The notes beneath the pieces are model-generated. The model saw nothing but the letters and a program-made list of their open reading frames with translations. It did not search any database and was not told where the DNA came from. Both the position numbers and the translations under genes were made by a program. 64,000 bases of DNA from Roseomonas sp. KE2513 (lineage in GTDB: Bacteria > Pseudomonadota > Alphaproteobacteria > Acetobacterales > Acetobacteraceae): NCBI RefSeq assembly GCF_016107305.1, contig NZ_RCVR01000001.1, positions 372,001-436,000 of the forward strand. Reading direction: 5' to 3'. Shown piece by piece: positions 1-8,013 of the stretch (the first letter of the stretch is position 1; each line of letters opens with the position of its first letter).

Positions 1-1
1 A

Positions 2-655
2 TCGTTCCGGCTGGCGCCGCTGATCAGCGCGATCGGAATGTCCATCGTGCTCCAGAACTTCGTGCAGGTGAGCCAGGGCGCGCGCGCGAAGCCGATCGAA
101 CCGATCATCCAGGGCAGCGTGGAGCTGTGGCACGGCAACGGCTTCTCGGTTTCGCTCTCCACGATGCAAATTGTCATCGTGGTGGTGACGCTCGCGGTGC
201 TCGCGATCTTCACCTGGCTTGTAACGAGCACGAAGCTCGGCAGGGCGATGCGCGCCTGCGAGCAGGACAGGAAGATGGCGGGCCTGCTGGGCATTGATAC
301 GGACCGCACGATCAGCATCACCTTCGTCATCGGCGCGGCCCTCGCGGCCGTGGCCGGCACGCTCTACCTCCTGCGCTACGGCCTGGCCGACTTCTTTATG
401 GGCTTCATCGTGGGCGTGAAGGCCTTCACCGCGGCGGTGCTGGGGGGCGTGGGCTCGCTGCCAGGGGCCCTGCTGGGCGGGTTGCTGATCGGGCTGATCG
501 AGACGCTGTGGAGCGCCTATGCCGGGCAGGACATGTTCCTGCTGCGGGAGCTGAACCCGGCCTACAAGGACGTGGCGGCTTTCGCGATCCTCATCGCGAC
601 GCTGATCTTCCTCCCCAGTGGCCTGCTCGGCCGCGCCGAGGTCGAGAAGGTATGA
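2..655 (+). CDS. livH: Branched-chain amino-acid-type ABC transporter permease LivH (5' truncated by window)
   Basis: This is the C-terminal 217 codons of an inner-membrane LivH-type permease, one half of the channel of a high-affinity branched-chain amino acid (or related amide/carboxylate) importer. The frame is open from base 2, and the residues before the first internal ATG (base 38) match the family, so the gene starts outside the window. Several hydrophobic helices are visible, together with the conserved Gly-rich loop near bases 435-490 (GGVGSLPGALLGG) that precedes the last helices. Its TGA overlaps the ATG of livM by 4 bp (ATGA), which suggests translational coupling. The substrate cannot be read from the sequence. 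Confidence 0.93.
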   Translation, partial: SFRLAPLISAIGMSIVLQNFVQVSQGARAKPIEPIIQGSVELWHGNGFSVSLSTMQIVIVVVTLAVLAIFTWLVTSTKLGRAMRACEQDRKMAGLLGIDTDRTISITFVIGAALAAVAGTLYLLRYGLADFFMGFIVGVKAFTAAVLGGVGSLPGALLGGLLIGLIETLWSAYAGQDMFLLRELNPAYKDVAAFAILIATLIFLPSGLLGRAEVEKV

Positions 656-2058
656 GCGGTGCCCGCCTGCCGGAAGGGCCGCATCTGGGCGGCGTGCCCC
701 ACAACGACGACGGCGTGCCCGCGCCGGGCGAGATGGGCGGCATCCCGCGTGGACCGGAGGCGCCCGCGCCGCGGCCGCCGCTCGTGCACGCGCTGCGCGA
801 CGCGGGGCTCGCGGCTTTAGTCGCCCTCGGCCTCTTCGTGCCGCTGGTGGGGCTGCGGACGGATGTCGGGCCGAGCGGCGGCGGGCTGATCCTGCGCACG
901 CGCTGGGCGGATGTCGCGATCCTCGTCGGCATCGTCTTCGCCGGGCGGCTGGCAATGAACCTGTGGTCCTCCCTGCGGCCGGCGGGCAGGCCGCGGACGG
1001 CGCGGCGCACGGCGCAGCTCGCGCGCATCGGCACCTTCGTGGCGCCGCTCTTCCTCGCCTTTGCCGTGCTGATGCCGCTGCTGCCCTGGACGACGCGCTA
1101 CGGTCTCGACCTTGGCGTGCTCGTGCTGACCTATGTGATGCTCGGCTGGGGGCTGAACATCGTGGTCGGGCTCGCGGGGCTGCTGGACCTCGGCTACGTC
1201 GCCTTCTACGCGGTCGGCGCCTATACCTACGCGCTGCTCTCGACCACCTACGGGCTGTCGTTCTGGGTCTGCCTGCCACTGGCGGGGATCTTCGCGGCCT
1301 TCGCGGGCATGCTGCTCGGCTTTCCGGTGCTGCGGCTGCGCGGCGATTACCTGGCGATCGTGACGCTGGCTTTCGGCGAGATCATCCGTGTGGTGCTGCT
1401 CAACTGGGTCTCGCTGACGGGTGGGCCGAACGGCATCTCTGGCATCCCGCGCCCCTCCTTCTTCGGGCTGAGCTTCAGCGCGGGCGGCGGGCCCGGCAGC
1501 TTCGCGGATTTCTTCGGGCTGGAACCCTCCCCCACGCACAGGGCGGTGTTCCTCTACTACCTCATCCTCGTGCTCGCGCTGCTGACGAACTGGGTGACGC
1601 TCCGCCTGCGTCGCCAGCCGCTCGGCCGCGCCTGGGAGGCGCTGCGGGAGGACGAGATCGCCTGCCGCGCGCTCGGCATCAACGTGACGAACACGAAGCT
1701 GACGGCCTTCGCCATCGGCGCCATGTTCGGCGGCTTCGCCGGCGCCTTCTTCGCGACGCGCCAGGCCTTTGTCTCGCCCGAGAGCTTCACCTTCATCGAG
1801 AGCGCCATCATCCTCGCCATCGTCGTCCTGGGGGGGCTCGGCAGCCAGCTCGGCGTCGCCATCGCGGCGCTGGTGCTCATCGGCGGCTTCGAGGCCTTCC
1901 GCGACTTCGAGGAGTACCGGATGCTCGTCTTCGGCGCGGCCATGGTGGTGATCATGGTGTGGCGGCCGCGCGGGCTGGTCTCCTCCCGCAAGCCCTCCGT
2001 CGCGCTTGGGGAACGCAAGGCGATCTCGGGCGACCTCGTCGGAGGGGGTCACGGATGA
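652..2058 (+). CDS. livM: Branched-chain amino-acid-type ABC transporter permease LivM
   Basis: This 468-residue inner-membrane protein is the second permease of the Liv transporter. The N-terminal 55 residues are Pro/Gly-rich and probably cytoplasmic, followed by an extra hydrophobic segment and then the LivM core from about residue 150. The core includes the signature around residues 160-200 (GLNIVVGLAGLLDLG) and the Gly-rich loop near residue 405 (VVLGGLGSQLG). It is longer than the 311-residue LivM encoded at 42.5 kb because of this N-terminal extension, which resembles the extension seen on some LivM proteins. The ATG overlaps the livH stop, and the stop overlaps the livG start, so the set is one operon. 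Confidence 0.95.
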   Translation: MSGARLPEGPHLGGVPHNDDGVPAPGEMGGIPRGPEAPAPRPPLVHALRDAGLAALVALGLFVPLVGLRTDVGPSGGGLILRTRWADVAILVGIVFAGRLAMNLWSSLRPAGRPRTARRTAQLARIGTFVAPLFLAFAVLMPLLPWTTRYGLDLGVLVLTYVMLGWGLNIVVGLAGLLDLGYVAFYAVGAYTYALLSTTYGLSFWVCLPLAGIFAAFAGMLLGFPVLRLRGDYLAIVTLAFGEIIRVVLLNWVSLTGGPNGISGIPRPSFFGLSFSAGGGPGSFADFFGLEPSPTHRAVFLYYLILVLALLTNWVTLRLRRQPLGRAWEALREDEIACRALGINVTNTKLTAFAIGAMFGGFAGAFFATRQAFVSPESFTFIESAIILAIVVLGGLGSQLGVAIAALVLIGGFEAFRDFEEYRMLVFGAAMVVIMVWRPRGLVSSRKPSVALGERKAISGDLVGGGHG

Positions 2059-2882
2059 GCGCGCCGATCCTCCAGGTGCGGGAGCTGGTCATGCGCTTCG
2101 GCGGGCTGACCGCCGTGAACCGCGTCTCTTTCGACGCCATGGCCGGCGACATCACCGCGGTGATCGGGCCCAACGGCGCGGGTAAGACGACGGTCTTCAA
2201 CCTCATCACCGGCTTCTACAAGCCGAGCGCGGGCGAGATCATCCTGCACGGGCCCGCCGGCCAGAAGCCGCTGCACGCGACGGTCGGCCACCGGATCGCC
2301 CGCAGCGGCGTGGCGCGCACCTTCCAGAACATCCGGCTTTTCCCCGGCATGACGGTGCTGGAGAACCTTCTCGTCGCGCAGCACAACACCCTGCAGGCCG
2401 CGACCTTCTTCGGCATCGGCGCCGCCTTCGGCCTCGGCCGCTACCGGCAGGCGGAGCGCGAGGCGGTGGCGTTGGCCCGGCGCTGGCTGGAAGCGACCCG
2501 GCTGCTCGATCGCGCGGACGACCCTGCGGGCGCCCTGCCCTACGGCGCGCAGCGGCGGCTCGAGATCGCGCGGGCCATGTGCACCAATCCCGTGCTGCTC
2601 TGCCTGGACGAGCCGGCGGCGGGACTCAACCCCCGCGAGTCCGAGGAACTGGCCGAGCTGATCCGGCTCATCCGCGATGGCGGCTGCTCCATCCTGCTGA
2701 TCGAGCACGACATGGGCGTGGTGATGCGCATCTCCGACCGGGTGGTGGTGCTGGACCACGGCCAGAAGATCGCCGATGGCACCCCGGCCGAGGTACGCGC
2801 GGATCAGCGGGTGATCTCCGCCTATCTCGGCGAGGGCGACGAGGACGACGCGCCTTCCGTACCCGCGGAGGGCGCGGCATGA
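2055..2882 (+). CDS. livG: Liv-type ABC transporter ATP-binding protein LivG
   Basis: This is a 275-residue ABC ATPase that powers the Liv permease pair from the cytoplasmic side. Walker A (GPNGAGKT) lies near residue 38, followed by a Q-loop region and the YGAQRRLEIARAM signature. Walker B (LLCLDEPAAGL) follows, and an H-loop (LLIEHDM) is present. The C-terminal ISAYLGEGDE motif is typical of LivG rather than LivF. The signature YGAQRR, where LSGGQ would be expected, is usual for this subfamily. It overlaps livM and livF by 4 bp on either side. Confidence 0.96.
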   Translation: MSAPILQVRELVMRFGGLTAVNRVSFDAMAGDITAVIGPNGAGKTTVFNLITGFYKPSAGEIILHGPAGQKPLHATVGHRIARSGVARTFQNIRLFPGMTVLENLLVAQHNTLQAATFFGIGAAFGLGRYRQAEREAVALARRWLEATRLLDRADDPAGALPYGAQRRLEIARAMCTNPVLLCLDEPAAGLNPRESEELAELIRLIRDGGCSILLIEHDMGVVMRISDRVVVLDHGQKIADGTPAEVRADQRVISAYLGEGDEDDAPSVPAEGAA

Positions 2883-3592
2883 GCGCGTTGCTGCAACTCG
2901 ACGGCGTCACCGCCGCCTACGGCGCGGTGGAGGCCCTGCGCGGCGTCTCCGTGCACGTGAACAAGGGCGAGATCGTCACGCTGATCGGCGCGAACGGCGC
3001 CGGCAAGTCCACGCTGCTGATGACGATCTTCGGCTCCCCTCGCGCCCGCGCCGGGCGGGTCCTGTTCGAGGGGCGCGACATCACGGCGATGCCCCTGCAC
3101 GAGATCGCCCGCGCCGGCATCGCCCAGGCACCGGAGGGCCGGCGCATCTTCCCGCGCATGAGCGTGCGCGAGAACCTGCTGATGGGCGCCCAGGCCTTCG
3201 GCGTCGATCCAGGCCCGGGGCTGGAGCAGGCCTTCACGCTCTTCCCCCGCCTGAAGGAGCGCGAGACGCAGCGCGGCGGCACGCTATCGGGCGGGGAGCA
3301 GCAGATGCTCGCGATCGGGCGGGCGCTGATGTCGCGGCCGCGGCTGCTGTTGCTGGACGAGCCCTCCCTCGGTCTCGCACCGCTGGTGGTGCGCGGGATC
3401 TTCTCGGCCATCCGCGCGCTGAACGAGCAGACGGGGCTGACCGTGCTGCTGGTGGAGCAGAACGCCAACCAGGCGCTGCGGCTCGCGCACCGCGCCTATG
3501 TGCTCGTCACCGGCCGCATCACGCTCGAGGGCACGGGGGCGGAGCTTCTGGCGCGCCCGGAGATCCGCGACGCCTATCTCGGAACCCATTGA
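2879..3592 (+). CDS. livF: Liv-type ABC transporter ATP-binding protein LivF
   Basis: This is a 237-residue ABC ATPase and the second nucleotide-binding subunit of the transporter. It shows Walker A (GANGAGKST), the LivF hallmark PEGRRIFPRMSVRENL, the signature LSGGEQQMLAIGRAL, Walker B (LLLLDEPSLGL) and the switch VEQNANQAL. It starts at an ATG overlapping the livG stop by 4 bp and ends 58 bp before the binding-protein gene. Assignment to LivF is secure; the transported substrate is unknown. Confidence 0.96.
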   Translation: MSALLQLDGVTAAYGAVEALRGVSVHVNKGEIVTLIGANGAGKSTLLMTIFGSPRARAGRVLFEGRDITAMPLHEIARAGIAQAPEGRRIFPRMSVRENLLMGAQAFGVDPGPGLEQAFTLFPRLKERETQRGGTLSGGEQQMLAIGRALMSRPRLLLLDEPSLGLAPLVVRGIFSAIRALNEQTGLTVLLVEQNANQALRLAHRAYVLVTGRITLEGTGAELLARPEIRDAYLGTH

Positions 3593-3650
3593 AGCCGGGG
3601 CGGGCCGCGTCTTAGGCTTTCGCCAACCGCACTAACCAGAGGCAAGACCG

Positions 3651-4778
3651 ATGACCATCCAGCGCCGCACCCTTCTGGGTGCCTCCATCGCGACCCCGGC
3701 CCTGCTCTCCGCCGGCGGCGCCATGGCCCAGGCCCGCGGGCCCATCCGCATCGCTGTCGCAGGTCCCCTCACCGGCGCCAACGCCACCTTCGGCGCGCAG
3801 ATGAAGGAGGGCGCGACCCAGGCGGTGACCGACATCAACGCGGCGGGCGGCATCCTCGGCCAGCAGCTCGTGCTTGAAACAGGAGACGACGCCTGCGACC
3901 CGCGCCAAGCCGTCTCGGTCGCGAACCAGCTCGCCGGGCGGCAGGTCCGGGCGGTGATCGGCCACTACTGCTCCGGCTCCTCCATCCCCGCAAGCAAGGT
4001 CTATGCGGAGGAGGGCGTGGTGCAGATCAGCCCGGCTTCCACAAACCCGCGCTACACGGACGAGGGAAGCTGGAACACCTTCCGCACCTGCGGGCGCGAC
4101 GACCAGCAGGGCGCGGTGGCCGGCAAGTACATCGCGGCGAATTTCCAGGGCAAGCGCGTCGCGATCCTTCACGACAACTCCGCCTACGGTAAGGGCCTGG
4201 CGGACGAGACGAAGAAGGCGCTGAACGCCGCCGGCACGACGGAGACGATCTACTCCGCCTACACGCCCGGCGAGCGCGACTACAACGCCCTCGTCTCCCG
4301 CCTGAAGGCCGCGAACATCGAGGTCATTTATGTCGGCGGTTATCATACCGAAGCCGGGCTGATCGTGCGCCAGGCCAAGGAGCAGGGCATGGCCGTCACG
4401 CTCATCGGCGGCGACGCGCTGATGACGAACGAGTTCTGGCAGATCAGCGGCGCTGCCGGAGAGGGCACGATGATGACCTTCCCCTCCGACCCGCGGAAGC
4501 GCCCGACGGCGGCCGAGGTGGTAGCCCGCTTCCGCGCCCGCAACGTCGATCCCGAGGGCTTCGTGCTCTACACCTACGCCTCCACCCAGGTCTGGGCCGA
4601 GGCGGCGAAGAAGGCGGGCACGGTGGATCCGCGGCGCGTGGCCGAGACGATCAAGTCCTCCGGCCCCTGGCAGACGGTGCTCGGTCCGATGAGCTTCGAC
4701 CGCAAGGGCGACGTGACCATTCCGGATTACGTCTTCTACGTCTGGAAGAACGGCAGCTACGCCGAGGTGGGCGCCTGA
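3651..4778 (+). CDS. Liv-type periplasmic substrate-binding protein
   Basis: This 375-residue binding protein (type 1 periplasmic fold, LivJ/LivK family) delivers substrate to the upstream permease. The N-terminus (RRTLLG followed by a hydrophobic stretch ending AMAQA) looks like a Tat-type signal peptide with cleavage near residue 27. The mature start (IRIAVAGPLTGANATFGAQMKEG) and the CSGSSIPASKVY ligand-pocket region are typical. It lies 58 bp after livF and probably belongs to the same operon. The family binds Leu/Ile/Val, but relatives bind amides or aromatic acids, so the ligand remains open. Confidence 0.93.
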   Translation: MTIQRRTLLGASIATPALLSAGGAMAQARGPIRIAVAGPLTGANATFGAQMKEGATQAVTDINAAGGILGQQLVLETGDDACDPRQAVSVANQLAGRQVRAVIGHYCSGSSIPASKVYAEEGVVQISPASTNPRYTDEGSWNTFRTCGRDDQQGAVAGKYIAANFQGKRVAILHDNSAYGKGLADETKKALNAAGTTETIYSAYTPGERDYNALVSRLKAANIEVIYVGGYHTEAGLIVRQAKEQGMAVTLIGGDALMTNEFWQISGAAGEGTMMTFPSDPRKRPTAAEVVARFRARNVDPEGFVLYTYASTQVWAEAAKKAGTVDPRRVAETIKSSGPWQTVLGPMSFDRKGDVTIPDYVFYVWKNGSYAEVGA

Positions 4779-4847
4779 TCAGTACTTGAAGCGGCACCGG
4801 GCATCTCCCATCTTCCTCTTCGTCAACAACTGAAAGGAGGTGATCCG

Positions 4848-4907
4848 GTGTCTCATCGCATTAACCAGGGTTCCGTGACCGCAGTCCGGATCACCGTGCA
4901 GGGCTGA
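4848..4907 (+). CDS. Candidate 19-codon leader ORF with perfect anti-SD complement
   Basis: A GTG start at 4848 opens a 19-codon ORF (peptide begins MSHRINQGSV, ends RITVQG). It is preceded at 4832-4846 by GAAAGGAGGTGATCC, which by recalled consensus is the reverse complement of the last 15 bases of 16S rRNA (GGATCACCTCCTTTC). The core GGAGG sits 7 bases before the GTG. Bases 4839-4848, which include part of the SD and the first base of the start codon, are perfectly complementary to 4886-4895 inside the ORF, so the initiation site can be masked by a hairpin. I do not recognise a named family. It may be a leader peptide, or the stretch may be a structured RNA that only looks coding. Confidence 0.45.
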   Translation: MSHRINQGSVTAVRITVQG

Positions 4908-5010
4908 ACGCGATCGGTTCGGGTTCTCTTAGGAATCTGAATCGCACCGCGTGACCTAGCGAACTGTACGGGTCACCAGGACAGCGCGGCCGCGAACCGG
5001 CCACGCGATG

Positions 5011-5046
5011 TGAAGGCCTCGGCGGTCACCGCCGGGGCCTTCTGCG
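5011..5046 (+). terminator. Strong hairpin terminator
   Basis: GAAGGCC-T-CGGCGG is followed by a short TCA loop and CCGCCG-G-GGCCTTC, giving about 14 pairs with one T-G wobble. The sequence after it (TGCGTTTCC) is only weakly T-rich. It would end the candidate small transcript at 4.83 kb. Confidence 0.65.
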
Positions 5047-5185
5047 TTTCCGGGGTGGCGGCCCTAACCCATGACGTGGCTGCCTTACCACATCGTCATG
5101 TGCTGTTCCCCGCCATGGGCAACCCCTTGCAGAGGGTCCCGTTGCACGGCCGGGCCACAAGGCCACAGCAAAGGGATTCAGGCGC

Positions 5186-6091
5186 ATGTCGGCAACCAAC
5201 CAATCACAGTACCAAACCTCCCAACCGGTGGTGCCAGAGGGCGCGCCGGTGCTGCGGCACCGCATCTCCTGGGGCGCCATCCTCGCGGGTGCGCTGGTGG
5301 CCATCGTCATCGGTACGGCGCTGAATATTCTCGGCGCCGGCATCGGGCTGACCACGGTGGACGCCCAGGCGCATGATTCGCCGGCCGCCAGCACCATGGG
5401 CATCGCGAGTGCCGTCTGGCTGCTTTTCGCGAACCTCCTCGGCCTGGCGATCGGCGGCTATGTGGCGGCGCGGCTCTCCGGCACCTCGGACCGCAGCGAT
5501 GCGACGTTGCACGGCGCGGCGGTCTGGGCGACCGCTTATCTCGTCTCGGCGGTGCTGATCGGCAGCCTCGTCTCCGGTGCGGCCAATACGGCGGGCTCGG
5601 CGCTTTCGGGCGTGATGGGTACCGTCACCTCCGGCGCCGGCCAGGTCGTGCGCTCCGCCGCGCCGCAGGTCGATCCGGGCCAGCTCGCCGAGCGGGCCCG
5701 TGCCGCGCTCTCCGGCCCTGCCGACCCCGCGCGGATGACAACGGAGCAGCGCGGCGCCGAGATCACGCAGCTCATCGGCAAGCGGATCGCGGGCGGTGAC
5801 CTCTCGGGCGACGACCGCACGCGGCTGAACCGCCTCGTGGCCGCCGAGGCCGGCATCTCCGAGCAGGACGCCGCGACCCGCGTGCAGGCCTACGAGGCCG
5901 AGGCGCAGCGCACCGCGCAGGAAGCCGAGCGCCGTGCCCGCGAGGCGGCCGACGCCTCCGCCAAGGCGGCCTCGATCACGGCCTTCTCGCTCTTCGCCGC
6001 GCTGGCGCTGGGGGCGATCGCCGCCGTCATCGGGGCGCGCACGGGCACGCGCGACATGGTCTATCTCGCCTCCCGTCGCAACGTGGTCTGA
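5186..6091 (+). CDS. Integral membrane protein of the alphaproteobacterial PhnA-like (misnamed) family
   Basis: This is a 301-residue protein with four to five membrane segments. The N-terminal stretch HRISWGAILAGALVAIVIGTALNILGAGIG, the conserved GGYVAARLSG motif near residue 90 and the helices around residues 105-130 resemble a membrane family often labelled PhnA-like in alphaproteobacteria. That label is misleading, because nothing here suggests phosphonate metabolism. Residues 185-265 form an Ala/Glu/Arg-rich, probably coiled-coil, loop before a last helix near the C-terminus. The function is unknown. A rho-independent terminator follows directly, so it is probably transcribed alone. Confidence 0.75.
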   Translation: MSATNQSQYQTSQPVVPEGAPVLRHRISWGAILAGALVAIVIGTALNILGAGIGLTTVDAQAHDSPAASTMGIASAVWLLFANLLGLAIGGYVAARLSGTSDRSDATLHGAAVWATAYLVSAVLIGSLVSGAANTAGSALSGVMGTVTSGAGQVVRSAAPQVDPGQLAERARAALSGPADPARMTTEQRGAEITQLIGKRIAGGDLSGDDRTRLNRLVAAEAGISEQDAATRVQAYEAEAQRTAQEAERRAREAADASAKAASITAFSLFAALALGAIAAVIGARTGTRDMVYLASRRNVV

Positions 6092-6112
6092 GCCAGGCGA
6101 GATCTTGGAGAG

Positions 6113-6141
6113 GGGGTCCGGTTCGCCGGGCCCCTTTTCTT
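6113..6141. terminator. Rho-independent terminator after the membrane protein gene
   Basis: GGGG-T-CCGG, loop TTCG, then CCGG-G-CCCC and TTTTCTT form a textbook terminator for the plus strand. It lies in the gap between two convergent genes; its own T-run serves only the plus strand. Confidence 0.85.
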
Positions 6142-6634
6142 ATTCTGGCACGCCCACCGGGTGGTAGTTGCGGGAGAACCAAATCAGCGCGGGGCGCGCG
6201 GGGCCGAGGCGGATGGCGCGGACCTGGGCGAAGATCACGCTGTGCGTGCCCTTCTCCACCACCTCCTCCACCGCGCAATCGATGGCGACGACGGCTGATT
6301 CCAGCGCGGGCGCACCGGTCGCAAGCTCTGTCCAGTGCCCCTCGTCGAAACGGGTGACCTGGTCGGCGCCGGTGAAGCCGGCGAAGATGTTCGCCATCTC
6401 CTGCGCATCGGCCGGAAGGACGTTCACGCAGAGCACGCCGTTCGCCTTGGCCACGGGATTGAGGCTGCTCGTGCGGTTCATGCAGACGATGATGGTCGGT
6501 GGCGTGTCGGTCACGCTGCAGACGGCGCTGGCGGTGATGCCGACGCGCCCCGCCGGGCCGTCCGTGGTCACGATGGTCACGGCCGCGCCGAGCCGGGCCA
6601 TGGCGTCGCGGAACTCCTGGCGGCTCGGCTCCAT
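6140..6634 (-). CDS. Flavin reductase family protein (FMN-binding)
   Basis: This 164-residue protein belongs to the short-chain flavin reductase family (HpaC/RutF/StyB-like), which uses NAD(P)H to supply reduced FMN or FAD to a partner monooxygenase. It shows the N-terminal fold motif (MARLGAAVTIVTTDGPAGRVGITASAVCSVTDTPP), the FMN-contacting CMNRTSS stretch and a C-terminal NYHPVG. No obvious flavin monooxygenase lies beside it. It is convergent with the upstream membrane protein gene and divergent from the toroid protein gene. Confidence 0.9.
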   Translation of the reverse strand: MEPSRQEFRDAMARLGAAVTIVTTDGPAGRVGITASAVCSVTDTPPTIIVCMNRTSSLNPVAKANGVLCVNVLPADAQEMANIFAGFTGADQVTRFDEGHWTELATGAPALESAVVAIDCAVEEVVEKGTHSVIFAQVRAIRLGPARPALIWFSRNYHPVGVPE

Positions 6635-6729
6635 CGCAGCTTCCTCTTCGGCACGGTCGCCCCCGGTATCGCGCGCGGCGCGGCTCTTTCATAGGGCCCC
6701 CCTAGCCGCGCGGCGGAAGGAGGCCCCAG

Positions 6730-7974
6730 ATGCGGAGCATGACCCCGCCACGAGAGGGGCCGCCGCGAGTGGCGCGCCGGACCCTCGTCTCCGCTCCTCT
6801 GGCAACCGCGATGCTGCCGCCCGGACCGGCGCGGGCGGCGACGGCGCCCGACTGGCCAGCTCTCGCACGCGAGGCCCTGGCGCCGATCCGCGCGGCGCTC
6901 GCCGCGTCGGAGGGGCCGGTGCTGCTGAAGTCCTTTACGACGGACGGGCGCGAAGCCTTCGACCGGGTCCATGCGGAGGTCGCCTTCACCTACGACAACG
7001 CCCTCGCCGGGCTCGCCCTGCTGGCTGCGGGAGGCCGTGCCGAGGCCGAGCGGATTGCGGAAGCGCTGCGGCTTGCGCAGGAGGAGGACCGGTTCTGGAC
7101 CGATGGCCGCCTGCGAAACGCCTATGCCGCCGGTCGGATCTTCCCGGATGCACCCCGCAGTGTCCGCCCGCCGGGCTGGTGGGATGCGGCGGCGGGGCGA
7201 TGGCTGGAGGACGGATACCAGGCCGGCAGCGCCGCCGGGCCCATCGCCTTCGCCATCCTTCTCTGGACCGCGCTGGGCGACGCCCCTTTCACGCGGGCAG
7301 CCGGACGCGCGGCGGACTGGCTGGAGGGGCTGCGGGCCCCGCAGGGCTATCGCGGGGGCACGATCGGGCACGAGCCCTCGCCGGATTCCCTGGCCTGGAT
7401 CAGCACCGAGCAGAACCTTGACCTAGCGATCGCCTTCGCGCGCCTGGGCCGTGAGGCTGCGGCCGGACACGCGGCGGGCTTCCTCCGGTCCATGTGGCTG
7501 CCGGCTGAGCGGCGCTTCGCGATGGGCCTGACGCCGGAAGGCGCGGTGAACGCGGGCAGCGCGCTCGATGCCAATCTTTGGCCGCCGCTCGCCTTTCCCG
7601 AAAGGGGATATGCGGAGGCACTCGATTGGGTGCTGGCCCGGCACGGCCTGCCCGCAGGGGCTCCGGCGGCGGAGCTGGACGGCCTCGACTTCAACGACGA
7701 CCGCGACGGCATCTGGCTGGAGGGCACGGCGCAGGCGGCCTTGCTGCTGCGCCGCCTACGCCGGGACGCGCTGGCCGCCCGCTTCGCGGCGACCATCGCG
7801 CGGCACCGGCGCAGGGATGGCTGGATCGCCGCCGCCAGCCTCCCCTGGCTGACCACCGGCCTCGGCACGGGGCTTCAGCCCGGGGCGGCGGACTTCCTCT
7901 ACCCCGCGCGCGGGCACCTGGCCGCCAATGCCTGGGCCGCGCTGGCCGCGCTGAATGCGAGCCCTTTCGGCTAG
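6730..7974 (+). CDS. Exported alpha/alpha-toroid (six-hairpin glycosidase-like) protein
   Basis: This 414-residue protein begins with a twin-arginine-like leader (ARRTLVSAPLATAMLPPGPARAA). The mature part is made of repeating helical hairpins rich in Ala, Leu and Trp, with motifs such as TYDNALAGLALL near residue 92, WISTEQNLDLAIAF near residue 222 and DGIWLEGTAQAALLLR near residue 327. These recall six-hairpin glycosidase/cellulase-like toroids, where acidic residues in the hairpins act in catalysis. I cannot name a substrate. The start at 6730 is chosen because it leaves the RR motif near the N-terminus. Confidence 0.65.
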   Translation: MRSMTPPREGPPRVARRTLVSAPLATAMLPPGPARAATAPDWPALAREALAPIRAALAASEGPVLLKSFTTDGREAFDRVHAEVAFTYDNALAGLALLAAGGRAEAERIAEALRLAQEEDRFWTDGRLRNAYAAGRIFPDAPRSVRPPGWWDAAAGRWLEDGYQAGSAAGPIAFAILLWTALGDAPFTRAAGRAADWLEGLRAPQGYRGGTIGHEPSPDSLAWISTEQNLDLAIAFARLGREAAAGHAAGFLRSMWLPAERRFAMGLTPEGAVNAGSALDANLWPPLAFPERGYAEALDWVLARHGLPAGAPAAELDGLDFNDDRDGIWLEGTAQAALLLRRLRRDALAARFAATIARHRRRDGWIAAASLPWLTTGLGTGLQPGAADFLYPARGHLAANAWAALAALNASPFG

Positions 7975-8013
7975 CCGCGCGGGCGCCTAGCTTGCCGTTC
8001 CGGAGGAACCGCC

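Larger units (their letters stand above)
4831..5046 (+). ncRNA. Candidate structured RNA/leader region ending in a terminator
   Basis: The 407-base gap between the binding-protein gene and the next CDS holds a chain of inverted repeats. A masked-SD hairpin pairs 4839-4848 with 4886-4895. GTGACC near 4952 pairs with GGTCAC near 4973. A GC-rich stem lies around 4984-5007, and a strong hairpin at 5011-5041 closes the series. The string of stems followed by a terminator suggests a discrete short transcript, but I could not match it to a named RNA class. Bases 5047-5185 hold no recognisable gene and presumably carry the promoter of the next CDS. Confidence 0.4.

Noticed and set aside
4781-4847. 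A possible antisense fragment of 16S rRNA, because of the 15-nt match to its 3' end
   Set aside because: The identity stops after the 15 bases and no further rRNA-like sequence follows, so it is an extended SD rather than an rRNA piece.
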